64,000 bases of DNA from Dickeya fangzhongdai (GCF_002812485.1 NZ_CP025003.1:4526001-4590000); one strand, 5' to 3'; shown: positions 46,483 through 56,420, counted from the first letter of the stretch. The notes: generated by a model not told the origin, from the letters alone. Program-made: numbers and translations.

Positions 46483-47039
46483 CCGTTGTCTCCCGTCTCA
46501 GCCAACGCCTGCCAATACAGGCGCAACGAGAAAACCAGCCTCGAACTATCCTGCGTGTCGCGCTGCGTCTGTTGTACGCTGGCGTGTTCTATCTGCGGTA
46601 ACGTCGACATCGCCTTCGCCAGAGTGACGATAGCAGAATAGTGATTACTCACTCCGGATATCTGGAGATGCGCGCCGCTATCGCCGATTTCCGTTAGCCA
46701 GAGCGAATCGGGCACCAGCGTCGGCAACTGTTCAAGCAACGCCTGATAGCGCAAATTCTGCCGCCGTCCTCGTTCCTGCGCCGCCTGCTGCGCCAGCCGC
46801 GCTTCCCGCGCCTGCCAGGCATCCCGCGTCCGGCGGTAGAGCTGTTCATACTGCGACTGTTGCGACTGCGTTTGATCGAGGCGCAGCCGCAGTTCCGCCA
46901 GTTGTTGCTGCCAGTACCCACCGACCACGGCCGCCGTACAACCGATGCCAAACAGCGAGAAACCCAGCGCCAGCAGGCTCAGCCGCATACGCCGATATAA
47001 CAGGCGCTGGCGCCACGCCAGAAGATTAACCGTCAACAT
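46479..47039 (-). CDS. hofN: HofN (PilN-like) protein
   Basis: A 186-aa PilN-type protein. MLTVNLLAWRQRLLYRRMRL contains the conserved N-L-L-x-W-R cytoplasmic motif that binds PilM. A membrane helix (about 21-42), a coiled coil and a periplasmic domain follow. It overlaps hofM by 7 bp. Confidence 0.88.
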   Translation of the reverse strand: MLTVNLLAWRQRLLYRRMRLSLLALGFSLFGIGCTAAVVGGYWQQQLAELRLRLDQTQSQQSQYEQLYRRTRDAWQAREARLAQQAAQERGRRQNLRYQALLEQLPTLVPDSLWLTEIGDSGAHLQISGVSNHYSAIVTLAKAMSTLPQIEHASVQQTQRDTQDSSRLVFSLRLYWQALAETGDNG

Positions 47040-47941
47040 GGCGTATCCTCCGGGCGCATCGCCAGACCGCCGGCAATGGCAAAGGCGGCGGGAAACGTCG
47101 GCAACGGAGGTTGCTGCCGCTCAAACGCGCTCAGGGGGGACCAGGGAATCAACGTGGCGGGAAGCTGTTGCAGATACTCCGGCGCAGATGCGCTGAGATA
47201 GGCCTGATGAGAAGCGTTATTTTGATAGCAGGTACTTACATACTTCAGTACATCAGGCGACGTCGCAACGCCATCCGAGCGGCTCGACATGTCATCTGAA
47301 TAAATGCCATCTGAATAAATGTCGTCGGGATAAAAAGTACCGAATGCCAGTGGTTCCGCCAGCGGCGCAACCCACAGCCAGTGATCGTCGAAGCGGTGCA
47401 GCAACAGGCGATCGGTCGCCAGTCCGGCCTGGGCGGCCATGCAACGCAAAGCGCAGGGAGTAATATCCACAGCGTCGGGCTGCAAGCCGGCATCGCGCAG
47501 GCAATGCAGCCAGATGTTCAATTCGGTTTGGCGCGCCGCGGTGACCAGCAGCGTATTCGGCGTTTGCGGGTCGGGGCGATAATCCAGCGCCAGATCGTCG
47601 CCGCTGATCGGCAAGGCCTTTGCCGCCATCTTTCCGATATATTCGCCGCGCCGCGGCTCACGCAAACGGCGGTCAGGCAGCACCAGCCGTTGCTGCAGTA
47701 CCCGCGAGGCGGGAAATCCCAACCGCAATGAAACAAATCGTGGCAATTCCTGCCGCCATTGACGAAGAACCGTACAAAGCGCGGCGGGATGATGTAGACT
47801 ACCGCCGCTTAATGTTCCGCCCGGCAACGGCAACTGCCACCAGTGGCGCAATTGCCAGCCATGCCTGCGGCGTTGTACGGCCAGAGCACGCATAAAACCG
47901 TTCTGGATATCCAGTCCAACCTGCCAGATGGGATAAGCCAT
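47033..47941 (-). CDS. hofM: HofM (PilM-like) actin-fold protein
   Basis: A 302-aa protein with the PilM/ActA fold (VGLDIQNGFMRALAVQRRRH; SLRLGFPASRVLQQRLVLPD; LQPDAVDITPCALRCM). PilM proteins sit in the cytoplasm and bind the PilN tail. The phosphate-loop motifs are weak compared with true PilM. First gene of hofMNOPQ and divergent from mrcA. Confidence 0.9.
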   Translation of the reverse strand: MAYPIWQVGLDIQNGFMRALAVQRRRHGWQLRHWWQLPLPGGTLSGGSLHHPAALCTVLRQWRQELPRFVSLRLGFPASRVLQQRLVLPDRRLREPRRGEYIGKMAAKALPISGDDLALDYRPDPQTPNTLLVTAARQTELNIWLHCLRDAGLQPDAVDITPCALRCMAAQAGLATDRLLLHRFDDHWLWVAPLAEPLAFGTFYPDDIYSDGIYSDDMSSRSDGVATSPDVLKYVSTCYQNNASHQAYLSASAPEYLQQLPATLIPWSPLSAFERQQPPLPTFPAAFAIAGGLAMRPEDTPC

Positions 47942-47964
47942 GAGTGTTCGATCTCCTTATCGTT

Positions 47965-48184
47965 TCATAACAGAACAGATACCCGATGGATGTCGGGGTA
48001 CAGATAAGGCGGCCACCGACCGGGTGAATCCCCAGGAACTGAACCCGGTAGCGGCAGGGTGACAAATCTGCCGGGCTGATTCGGCCCCGGTTTGCAGCGC
48101 CCCCAGGCGGGGCGAGGCCCAGAGAAGGGCCGTATACAGAGGGCGGCCAACGCATCTGTAACCTGAAAGATGACGGGTATATCC
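47965..48184. repeat. Expanded ERIC-like element, hofM / mrcA gap
   Basis: gtgaatccccaggaactgaa matches the conserved ERIC1R block, and ggcggccaacgcatctgtaa plus cctgaaagatgacgggtat is the ERIC right end. Extra GC-rich palindromic sequence separates them, so the element is longer (about 220 bp) than a standard ERIC. It lies in the divergent gap between hofM and mrcA. Confidence 0.7.
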
Positions 48185-48260
48185 ACCTTGCTGGCTTCCC
48201 TTTATACTAGCGCCCGTCTGTTTATAAACTATTCAATTGCTACTGAATGGAAAATCTCCG

Positions 48261-50819
48261 GTGAAGTTCGTAAAGTACCTATTCATCCTTGCAGTGAGTT
48301 GCATTCTGCTGGGAGCCGCTTCGCTCTATGGCCTCTATCGCTATATCGAGCCGCAGTTACCTGATGTCGCCACGCTGAAAGACGTCCGTCTGCAGACGCC
48401 GATGCAGGTTTACAGCGCCGACGGCGAGCTGATCGCCCAGTTTGGCGAAAAGCGTCGTATCCCGCTGAAGCTGGATCAGATTCCCCCCACGATGGTGAAC
48501 GCGTTTATCGCCACGGAAGACAGCCGTTTCTTCGAACATCATGGCGTTGACCCACAAGGGATTATCCGTGCGGCGGTGATCGCCCTGACGTCCGGTCACG
48601 CCTCGCAGGGGGCGAGCACCATTACCCAACAGCTGGCGCGAAACTTCTTTCTGAGCCCCGAGCGCACGCTGTTGCGTAAAATCAAGGAAGTGTTTCTGGC
48701 GATTCGCATCGAGCAAACGCTGACCAAAGACGAAATTCTTGAGCTGTACCTGAACAAGATCTATCTGGGTTACCGCGCCTATGGCGTCGGTGCGGCGGCG
48801 CAGGTCTATTTCGGCCGTCCGGTGGACCAGTTGACGCTGGCGCAAATGGCGATGATCGCCGGTCTGCCGAAAGCGCCGTCCACCTTCAACCCGCTTTATT
48901 CCTACGATCGCGCCGTCGCTCGCCGCAATGTGGTGCTGTCCCGTATGCTGGACGAAAACTACATTACGCAGACGCAATACGATCAGGCGCGCAATGAAAA
49001 GCTGGTGGCGGATTATCACGCGCCGGAAATCGCCTTCTCCGCGCCCTATCTGGCCGAAATGGTTCGTCAGGAAATGGTGAAGCGTTACGGCGAAGATGCG
49101 TATAACGACGGTTATCAGGTCTACACCACCATTACCCGCAAGTTGCAGTTGGCGGCGGAAGACGCGGTGCATAATAACGTCATCGCTTACGACATGCGCC
49201 ACGGCTACCGTGGGCCGGAGCAGGTGCTGTGGAAAGTGGGCACCCCGGCCCTGACGCAGGATAAAATCGTCGAGGCCTTGAAAAAGCTGCCGGTTTACGG
49301 GCCGCTGTTCCCGGCGGTGGTGACTGACGCCAGCGCCGACAAAGCCCATGCCATGATGGCCAACGGCGACAGAATCGAACTGCCGCTGGCAGGGGTACGC
49401 TGGGCGCGCGCCTACCGCTCGGATGACCAGCAGGGCCCCACGCCGAAGCGCGTGACGGACGTGCTGGAGGCCGGCCAGCAAATCTGGGTGCGTAAAGTCG
49501 ATAACGACTGGTGGCTGGCGCAAGTGCCGGACGTCAACTCCGCGCTGGTGTCGCTCAATCCGAAAGACGGCGCCGTGCTGGCGCTGGTAGGGGGTTTCGA
49601 CTTCAACCAGAGCAAGTTCAACCGCGCCACGCAGGCGCTGCGTCAGGTCGGTTCGAACATCAAACCGTTCCTGTATACCGCGGCAATGGATAAAGGGCTG
49701 ACACTGGCCACCATTCTCAACGACGCCCCGATTACGCGCTGGGATCCGGGCGCCGGTTCCGACTGGAGCCCGAAAAACTCGCCTCCGGTGTACGACGGCC
49801 CGATCCGTCTGCGTCAGGGGTTGGGGCAGTCGAAAAACGTGGTGATGGTACGCGCGATGCGCGCGATGGGCGTGGATTACGCCGCCGATTATCTGGAGCG
49901 CTTCGGCTTCCCGGAACAGAACATCGTGCATACCGAATCGCTGGCGCTGGGCTCGGCGTCCTTTACACCGCTGCAGGTGGTGCGCGGTTACGCGGTGATG
50001 ACCAACGGCGGTTATCTGGTCGACCCTTATTTCATCACCAAAATCGACAACGCCAGCGGTAGCACCGTATTCAGCGCCACCCCGAAAGTGGTGTGCGATA
50101 CCTGTAATCTGCCGGTGATCTACGGGGATACCCAACGTTCCGCCGTTCTGTCGGATGACAGCATGGAAAACGTGGCGACCTCGCAGGAAAACCCGGTGCA
50201 GGCCGCGCCGCAAGCTGACCCGGCCACACCGTCGGAAGTCGCCAGACAAGCGGCGACGCAGCCTTATGCGCCGCATGTCATCAGCACGCCGCTGTCTTTC
50301 CTGATCAAGGATGCGCTGAACAGTAATGTGTTCGGCGAACCAGGCTGGATGGGGACGGGCTGGCGCGCGGGCAAGGTGCTGCAACGCCGCGATATCGGCG
50401 GTAAAACCGGTACCACCAACAACTCGAAGGATGCCTGGTTCTCAGGTTATGGCCCCAATATCGTCGCTTCCGTGTGGATTGGTTTTGACGATCATCGCCG
50501 CGACCTTGGCCGGACGTCGGCATCCGGCGTGATTCGCGACCAGATTTCCGGTTACGAAGGCGGCGCGAAGAGTGCCGAACCTGCCTGGGATGACTTCATG
50601 AAGGTGGCGCTGGCGGGCGTACCGGAACAGAAAACGCCGCCGCCGCAAGGCATCGTGACCGTCACCATCGATCGCAGCAGCGGCAAACTGTCGGATGGCG
50701 GCGCCAACAGCCGTCAGGAATACTTCATTGATGGCACGCAGCCGACCGAACGGGCAGTGCATGACGCCGGCACCACGCTGTTCAATACCAGCAGCGGTCA
50801 GGCGGAAGAGCTGTTCTGA
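48261..50819 (+). CDS. mrcA: Penicillin-binding protein 1A
   Basis: An 852-aa bifunctional peptidoglycan synthase. The start is GTG 48261 (VKFVKYLFILAVSCILLG, an anchor helix), as in E. coli MrcA; ATG-like starts upstream lack support. The GT51 glycosyltransferase has ATEDSRFFEHHGVD and GASTITQQLARNFFL. An OB-like insert is followed by the transpeptidase with SxxK (QVGSNIKPFLY), SKN (GQSKNVVMV) and KTG (GGKTGTTNNSKDAWF). Confidence 0.98.
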   Translation: MKFVKYLFILAVSCILLGAASLYGLYRYIEPQLPDVATLKDVRLQTPMQVYSADGELIAQFGEKRRIPLKLDQIPPTMVNAFIATEDSRFFEHHGVDPQGIIRAAVIALTSGHASQGASTITQQLARNFFLSPERTLLRKIKEVFLAIRIEQTLTKDEILELYLNKIYLGYRAYGVGAAAQVYFGRPVDQLTLAQMAMIAGLPKAPSTFNPLYSYDRAVARRNVVLSRMLDENYITQTQYDQARNEKLVADYHAPEIAFSAPYLAEMVRQEMVKRYGEDAYNDGYQVYTTITRKLQLAAEDAVHNNVIAYDMRHGYRGPEQVLWKVGTPALTQDKIVEALKKLPVYGPLFPAVVTDASADKAHAMMANGDRIELPLAGVRWARAYRSDDQQGPTPKRVTDVLEAGQQIWVRKVDNDWWLAQVPDVNSALVSLNPKDGAVLALVGGFDFNQSKFNRATQALRQVGSNIKPFLYTAAMDKGLTLATILNDAPITRWDPGAGSDWSPKNSPPVYDGPIRLRQGLGQSKNVVMVRAMRAMGVDYAADYLERFGFPEQNIVHTESLALGSASFTPLQVVRGYAVMTNGGYLVDPYFITKIDNASGSTVFSATPKVVCDTCNLPVIYGDTQRSAVLSDDSMENVATSQENPVQAAPQADPATPSEVARQAATQPYAPHVISTPLSFLIKDALNSNVFGEPGWMGTGWRAGKVLQRRDIGGKTGTTNNSKDAWFSGYGPNIVASVWIGFDDHRRDLGRTSASGVIRDQISGYEGGAKSAEPAWDDFMKVALAGVPEQKTPPPQGIVTVTIDRSSGKLSDGGANSRQEYFIDGTQPTERAVHDAGTTLFNTSSGQAEELF

Positions 50820-50832
50820 TCCCGACGGCGAT

Positions 50833-50900
50833 AGGTTTCTGATTGAGATACGTTTCTGATTGAGATACGTTTCTGATTGAGATACGTTTCTGATTGAGAT
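50833..50900. repeat. Four tandem 17-bp repeats after mrcA
   Basis: Four head-to-tail copies of acgtttctgattgagat (the first begins agg instead of acg) lie between the mrcA stop and its terminator. Confidence 0.95.
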
Positions 50901-50903
50901 AGC

Positions 50904-50930
50904 AAAAAGGCGCGATTATCGCGCCTTTTT
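50904..50930. terminator. Bidirectional terminator, mrcA / nudE
   Basis: The stem aaaaaggcgcga / tcgcgccttttt with a tta loop sits between convergent genes. Confidence 0.92.
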
Positions 50931-50966
50931 CTTTGGTTATCGATCGTTCTGGCAGGTCGCTGTCGG

Positions 50967-51518
50967 TTATTGCCGGCCCAGCCACTGTTGCGCCAGAAAC
51001 AGCGCGCTGACGTTGCGCGCTTCGCGAAAATCCGGCTCTTTCAGCAGCGACATCATGTCCGCCAGCGGCCAACGCACCAGTTGCAACGGTTCCGGTTCGT
51101 CGCCCTGCAGGCGTTGCGGGTACAGGCCGTTCGCCACCACCACATTCATACTGCTGGAAAAATAGGACGGCGCCATCGTCAGGGTGGATAACAATTCAAA
51201 CTGTTCCGCGCCAAACCCGGCCTCTTCCATCAGTTCACGGTTAGCCGCTTCAAACACCGTCTCACCCGGATCTATCAAGCCCTTGGGAAACCCCAGTTCA
51301 TACTGCTCAATCCCTACCGCGTACTCACGAATCAACAGCAACTCGTCGCCGCTCACCGGTACAATCATCACCGCTTCGCGGCCCGATGGACGCATACGCT
51401 CGTAAACGCGGCGCTCGCCGTTGCTAAATTCCAAATCAACGGCTTCCACATTGAACAGACGGGAACGGGCTACGGTCTCAACCTTGAGGATTTTGGGTTT
51501 TTGCAGGTTATTATTCAT
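50967..51518 (-). CDS. nudE: ADP compounds hydrolase NudE
   Basis: A 183-aa Nudix hydrolase acting on ADP-ribose, NADH and Ap3A-type compounds. The Nudix box is GLIDPGETVFEAANRELMEE plus AGFG (about 99-121, fitting G-x5-E-x7-REUxEExGU). The start MNNNLQKPKILKVETVARSR and neighbours mrcA and igaA are as in E. coli. Confidence 0.96.
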   Translation of the reverse strand: MNNNLQKPKILKVETVARSRLFNVEAVDLEFSNGERRVYERMRPSGREAVMIVPVSGDELLLIREYAVGIEQYELGFPKGLIDPGETVFEAANRELMEEAGFGAEQFELLSTLTMAPSYFSSSMNVVVANGLYPQRLQGDEPEPLQLVRWPLADMMSLLKEPDFREARNVSALFLAQQWLGRQ

Positions 51519-51941
51519 CGTGGCCTCTATAAGGAAACATCAACAGGCTTTCCCTGTTCAGGCCAATGGTCGGCACGGAACAAAAAACCGGTAGAGCCGC
51601 AGTTTCCTACAGAATCTTCAGTGAGTCACATTGTGCGTTAACATTAACAGCTGCTGCAACTCTATCATGGTGACTTTACATATCAGCAACACCACGTACA
51701 CATTAATTTTTTTTATACAAAAATCATGGCGTACGCATAGCCGGTTATTGATGACTCATCAGAAAAAATTCAGACTTTCCTCATTTCAGCAATATCTCCC
51801 GCTTGCTAACATACGCTGTTAAACAACTAATAGTCGGTTAATTCAGTCATTAACCATGCGACGCGGGTTAACATTGTTCGTGTAGTTTTGTTACTATCCG
51901 GAAATAACAGAGGGAACCTTACGCTGTTGGCTGGAGATAAT
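51519..51941. promoter_or_regulatory. Divergent nudE / igaA region
   Basis: About 420 bp without a supported gene, moderately AT-rich. It must contain promoters for both neighbours. I see no clear operator or repeat. A 63-residue open frame in it has no ribosome site. Confidence 0.5.
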
Positions 51942-54071
51942 ATGCGCACAATACTCATCATATTGGCTGTATTGTTTGCCTGTCTGATTGCGGTAGGGGG
52001 GATCATTGGCTATCTAATGTATCGTCGTCTTCTATTCGCCAAACGTTTGCCAGTTACACCGTCAGGACATCGTCAACTGACGGCGTCGGAACGTATTGCC
52101 ATCGAACGCTATCTGGCCATGTCCCATCTGGACGGCCCGGTTTCGTCGTCCGTTCCGGTCGCGTCGCCGCGTCTGCCTCGTCTGCTGCCGGGCAACCGGG
52201 TGTATCCCATTACTCATAGCATCACTCGCTATGGGCTGAGTACCGATGCGCCCAACAAATGGCGCTACTATATCGACACTCAGGAGATTCACCTGCCCGC
52301 GCGCTGGGAGCAATACATCACCCAGAACAATGAGATCGAGCTGATCAAAACCCGTTCGATTCCGCTGGTGGTTTCACTCAACGGTCATTCGCTGACGGAA
52401 TTCGTCAATGAGATGGATTCCAGCACCGGCGCCGATATCTCTGGCGAACAGGCGTCGATTCGCCCGGAAGTCCATGAGCACACCGAACTGGTGGCGATTC
52501 GCAGGGAAACACTGGAAGAACACGCCGTGCACCGCTCACGCGGCCTGCGCGAAACCGGGGTGCTGAGTCTGGCGTTTTTGCTGCTGGTGTTCAGCCTGAC
52601 CAGCCCGCTGGCGATGCTGCCCTGGCTGGCTGGCGCCGCCTGCCTCATGGCCGGTTGGGGATGCTGGCAGCTGTTCCGCCCGCCCTCGCAGAAAGAACTC
52701 CGCGAGGTGCATTGCCTGCACGGCACGCCACAATGCATGGGGTTGTTCAGCGACGCCAGTCAAAGCCAGATCGGCAATGTCTCTCTCGGCAATATTGATC
52801 TCATCTATCCCCCTCACTGGCAGCCTTATATCGGCTACGATCTCGGCAGAAAAACCGATGTGGATATCTACCTGACCCGTCAGGTCGTGCGTCAGGGTCA
52901 TTACCTGTCATTACACAACGAAGTCAAATTCTTCCCGCTACAGCAATGGGGCAAAAACGCCGTACTGGCGGTTGGCGCGTTGTTAAGCCTGATCCTGTTG
53001 TTGACCTCGGTGCCGCTTGATCTGCCGTTGAAACTCAGTCTGGCCTGGATGCAGGGCGCAAGCAGCATCAAGGTGACTCAGGTAGAAGAACTGGAGCGTA
53101 TGCCGCTGCACATCGGCGACAAATTGCAGATCCGCGGCAGCGGCATGTGCTATGTGCCGCCGATCAACCTTAATCCGACCTCCTCCCGGGCCTCGGCGTT
53201 TGCGCCATTTGATTGCGCCGCCATTTACTGGAACAAGGCCGCGCCTCTGCCATTGCCCGAGTCGGACACCATCGAGAAAACCGCCGCGCTGCAAAAGACG
53301 GTCAACGAGCAGTTGCACCCAGCCGTCAGCGACAATCAGGTCAGCTCGCAACTGGCGGACGCCATTCAGAAATCCGGCATGATTCTGCTGAATAATTTCT
53401 CGGATATCGTGCTGAAAACCGATGCGCTGTGTGAAAAAGAAGAAGATTGCACCCGGCTCAAAAACGCGCTGATCAATCTGGGCAACGCCAAGAACTGGGA
53501 TCTGCTGGTTAAACGTGCGCGTTCCGGCGCGTTGAAAGGCATGAGCGTGGTGCTGCGCCCGGTAAGCGCCGAGTCGCTGGATTCGCTGGTGAAAAACGCC
53601 ACCGACGAGTTCTATAGCCGCGAAATCATCACGGCGTCCAATTCGCTGAACAGTCCGCCGCCGGGCGGTTTTCTGATTCGCAGCGACGAAGGCCGCCAGT
53701 TCGTCAATCATCAGATGCCCACCACGCCGCTGCGCGATTTCCCGCCGCAGGAGCAATGGCAGGAACTGCAACGTCTGTCATCCCTATTGCTGCACACGCC
53801 GTTCGAGTCCAACGGCGTGATTACTCAACTGAGCATCGATGCCAACGGCACCCGCCATATTTCGCTGCACAGCGAACCTGACGCGGTCACCATGTGGCGT
53901 TCGCTGGGCGCCTGCCTGCTGTTGCTGGCCTTCAGCGTCATTCTGATACTGAATCTGGTGTTGCTGCTGGTGAAACGCCGCCGCAGTCAGCAGCGTATCG
54001 CCAACATCCAGCAATACTACGCCCGCCATCTGGTGCCGGAAGCGCCCGCCGCCACCGCCATGTACGGATAA
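51942..54071 (+). CDS. igaA: IgaA/UmoB family Rcs repressor
   Basis: A 709-aa inner-membrane protein that holds the Rcs envelope-stress phosphorelay off by contacting RcsD, and is signalled by RcsF. It has an N-terminal helix (ILIILAVLFACLIAVGGIIG), a cytoplasmic region, two central helices near 205-240, another helix near 345 (VLAVGALLSLILLLTSVPLD), a large periplasmic domain containing several Cys residues, and a last helix at about 660. In soft-rot bacteria Rcs controls capsule, motility and pectinases. The start is ATG 51942 after GGAG, not the frame start 54 bp upstream. Confidence 0.95.
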   Translation: MRTILIILAVLFACLIAVGGIIGYLMYRRLLFAKRLPVTPSGHRQLTASERIAIERYLAMSHLDGPVSSSVPVASPRLPRLLPGNRVYPITHSITRYGLSTDAPNKWRYYIDTQEIHLPARWEQYITQNNEIELIKTRSIPLVVSLNGHSLTEFVNEMDSSTGADISGEQASIRPEVHEHTELVAIRRETLEEHAVHRSRGLRETGVLSLAFLLLVFSLTSPLAMLPWLAGAACLMAGWGCWQLFRPPSQKELREVHCLHGTPQCMGLFSDASQSQIGNVSLGNIDLIYPPHWQPYIGYDLGRKTDVDIYLTRQVVRQGHYLSLHNEVKFFPLQQWGKNAVLAVGALLSLILLLTSVPLDLPLKLSLAWMQGASSIKVTQVEELERMPLHIGDKLQIRGSGMCYVPPINLNPTSSRASAFAPFDCAAIYWNKAAPLPLPESDTIEKTAALQKTVNEQLHPAVSDNQVSSQLADAIQKSGMILLNNFSDIVLKTDALCEKEEDCTRLKNALINLGNAKNWDLLVKRARSGALKGMSVVLRPVSAESLDSLVKNATDEFYSREIITASNSLNSPPPGGFLIRSDEGRQFVNHQMPTTPLRDFPPQEQWQELQRLSSLLLHTPFESNGVITQLSIDANGTRHISLHSEPDAVTMWRSLGACLLLLAFSVILILNLVLLLVKRRRSQQRIANIQQYYARHLVPEAPAATAMYG

Positions 54072-54247
54072 TGGACTTCGCTCCCAGGTCAACAGACTCC
54101 GCTCTCAGATAAGGTAACCGGCATAATCGACCGGTTACCTCAATCGACGAGTGCGATCGGCCGCGTTTAGCGGTTATGCTACGCTGATAACATCGACTGC
54201 CCCGCCTCCGGCCCAACCGGAAACGGGGCGTATGTCCCGGAGTGTGC

Positions 54248-54952
54248 ATGAATCCCGAACTGAACTGGAATGAGATCGATACCGTCCTGCTGGATATGGA
54301 CGGCACGCTGCTCGACCTGGCGTTTGACAGCTATTTTTGGCTGCAACTGGTGCCGGAATCCCTGAGCCGCCAGCGCAATATCAGCCTGGATCAGGCTCAA
54401 CAATTGATCACGGCGGAATATCAGGCAGTGCGCCATACCCTGAACTGGTACTGCTTTGATTACTGGAGCGACCGGCTGGGGCTGGATATCTACCAAATGA
54501 CCAGCGATATCGGCCACCGCGCCCGCCTGCGCGACGATACCACGCCGTTTCTGCATGCGCTGCGCGAAAGCGGCCGCCGGACTATTTTGCTGACCAACGC
54601 CCATCCGCACAGCCTGTCGGTCAAGATAGCCCACACCGGGCTCGATCGGCACCTTGATTTATTACTTTCCACCCATACTTATGGGTATCCCAAAGAAGAT
54701 CAGCGGTTATGGCGATCCGTTCAGGCGGAAACCGGGTTTAACCCGGCGCGTACGCTGTTTGTGGATGACAGCGAACCCATACTGGATGCCGCCAGAACGT
54801 TTGGCATCCGTTATTGTCTGGGCGTCAGTAATCCTGACTCGACCAGCCGGCAGGAAAACCGTTTTCGGCAGCATCCGTCGATGAATGACTATCTGGCGTT
54901 GCTCCCGGGCATCCACCAGTCGGTTTTCGTCGGCAATCAGGAGTGTTCATGA
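54248..54952 (+). CDS. yrfG: GMP/IMP nucleotidase YrfG
   Basis: A 234-aa HAD-family 5'-nucleotidase for purine nucleoside monophosphates. Motif I is VLLDMDGTLLDLAFD, motif II ILLTNAHPHSL, and motif III-IV YPKEDQRLW with LFVDDSEPILDAARTFG. ATG 54248 is preferred to a GTG two codons earlier. The stop overlaps the hslR start (ATGA). Confidence 0.95.
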   Translation: MNPELNWNEIDTVLLDMDGTLLDLAFDSYFWLQLVPESLSRQRNISLDQAQQLITAEYQAVRHTLNWYCFDYWSDRLGLDIYQMTSDIGHRARLRDDTTPFLHALRESGRRTILLTNAHPHSLSVKIAHTGLDRHLDLLLSTHTYGYPKEDQRLWRSVQAETGFNPARTLFVDDSEPILDAARTFGIRYCLGVSNPDSTSRQENRFRQHPSMNDYLALLPGIHQSVFVGNQECS

Positions 54953-55362
54953 GCAAAGACAGCCAGCATGACGATGACAATGCGGTCCGGTTGGACAAAT
55001 GGCTGTGGGCGGCGCGTTTTTACAAAACCCGCTCACTGGCGCGCGCGATGATCGACGGCGGCAAAGTGCACTATAACGGCCAGCGCAGCAAACCCGGCAA
55101 GCTGGTGGAGCTGGATGCCGAAATCACGCTGCGTCAGGGCAACGACGCACGCACGGTGATTGTCCGCGCTATCAGCGCTCAACGGCGCACGGCGGCGCAA
55201 GCGCAGGCGCTGTATGAAGAAACGCAGCAGAGCATTGAAAAGCGGGAAAAACTGGCGCAGGCCAGAAAGCTCAATGCCCTGTCGATGCCGCACCCGGACC
55301 GGCGGCCGGATAAAAAAGAGCGCCGGGATTTAATCAAATTCAAATACAGTGACGCGGAATAA
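54949..55362 (+). CDS. hslR: Ribosome-associated heat shock protein Hsp15
   Basis: A 137-aa S4-domain RNA-binding protein (VRLDKWLWAARFYKTRSLAR, KVHYNGQRSKPGKLVELD) that rescues free 50S subunits carrying nascent chains. A basic tail follows (HPDRRPDKKERRDLIKFKYS). It is coupled to yrfG by a 4-bp overlap and sits upstream of hslO. Confidence 0.97.
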   Translation: MSKDSQHDDDNAVRLDKWLWAARFYKTRSLARAMIDGGKVHYNGQRSKPGKLVELDAEITLRQGNDARTVIVRAISAQRRTAAQAQALYEETQQSIEKREKLAQARKLNALSMPHPDRRPDKKERRDLIKFKYSDAE

Positions 55363-55508
55363 GAGCCTGGCCCACCAGGCGTTATTGGCGCAGCCAGTTT
55401 GGACACGGACAGCGCGGAGAACCCGGAGCGTACACCTAGTACGTGAGGATTTCGAGCACTGCCCAGGGCCAAAATGGCAAGTAAAATAGCCCCGGTGGGC
55501 CAGGCTCT
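55362..55508. repeat. Repeat element with perfect 15-bp inverted ends
   Basis: agagcctggcccacc (55362-55376) and ggtgggccaggctct (55494-55508) are perfect inverted repeats bounding a 147-bp element. The inside contains gtacacctagtacgtgagga and gagcactgcccagggccaaa. Its left arm begins at the last base of the hslR stop codon. It looks like a small MITE-like or structured-RNA repeat. Confidence 0.75.
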
Positions 55509-55535
55509 AAGCCGTCATCACCACGAGAGAACATT

Positions 55536-56408
55536 ATGGCCAATCATGACCAATTGCATCGTTATCTGTTCGAAAATCATGCCGTTCGCGGCGAACTGGT
55601 AACAGTAAGCGACACCTTCCAGCAGATGCTGGCCAATCACGACTACCCCGCGCCGGTAAAAAACCTGCTGGGTGAAATGCTGGTCGCCACCAGCCTGTTG
55701 ACCGCCACGCTGAAATTCAGCGGCGATATCACCGTGCAGTTACAGGGCGACGGCCCGCTGAAACTGGCGGTGATCAACGGCAATCATCAACAGCAGATGC
55801 GCGGCGTCGCCCGCCTGCAGGGCGACATCGCCGCCGACAGCTCGCTGCACGACATGGTGGGCAACGGCTATCTGGTGATCACCATTACCCCGACCGAGGG
55901 CGAGCGCTATCAGGGCGTAGTGGGGCTGGACGGCGACAACGTGGCCGCCTGTCTGGAAAACTATTTCCAGCAGTCCGAGCAGTTGCCGACGCGCCTGTTC
56001 ATCCGCACCGGCGAACACGATGGCCGCCAGTGCGCCGCCGGGATGCTGCTGCAGGTTCTGCCCGCGCAGCACGGCAACCGCGAAGACTTCGACCACCTGG
56101 CCCAGTTGACCGCCACCGTCAAGAGCGAGGAACTGTTCGGTCTGCCGGCCGACGAGGTGCTTTATCGTCTATACCATCAGGAAAACGTCACGCTGTATGA
56201 GCCGCAGCCGGTAGCGTTCCAATGCCACTGCTCGCGGGAACGCTGCGCCGACGCGCTGATGACCCTGTCGGCGGACGAGGTCAACGACATTCTGGCGCAG
56301 GACGGACAGATCGATATGCACTGCGACTACTGCGGCAGCCATTATCTGTTCAGCCCGCAGGATATTGCCGACCTTCGCCAGCCCGGCGCCGAGCCGACCC
56401 TGCACTGA
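55536..56408 (+). CDS. hslO: Redox-regulated chaperone Hsp33
   Basis: A 290-aa holdase activated when its zinc-bound cysteines are oxidised. The N-terminal domain includes [18 protein letters not shown] and [17 protein letters not shown]. The C-terminal switch carries the four cysteines as C-x-C ([10 protein letters not shown]) and C-x2-C (HCDYCGSHY). E. coli yhgE, which lies between hslO and pckA there, is absent. Confidence 0.98.
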   Translation: MANHDQLHRYLFENHAVRGELVTVSDTFQQMLANHDYPAPVKNLLGEMLVATSLLTATLKFSGDITVQLQGDGPLKLAVINGNHQQQMRGVARLQGDIAADSSLHDMVGNGYLVITITPTEGERYQGVVGLDGDNVAACLENYFQQSEQLPTRLFIRTGEHDGRQCAAGMLLQVLPAQHGNREDFDHLAQLTATVKSEELFGLPADEVLYRLYHQENVTLYEPQPVAFQCHCSRERCADALMTLSADEVNDILAQDGQIDMHCDYCGSHYLFSPQDIADLRQPGAEPTLH

Positions 56409-56420
56409 TTCCCCGTTTCA

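Noticed and set aside
50833-50900. CRISPR array
   Set aside because: The repeats are directly adjacent 17-mers with no spacers.
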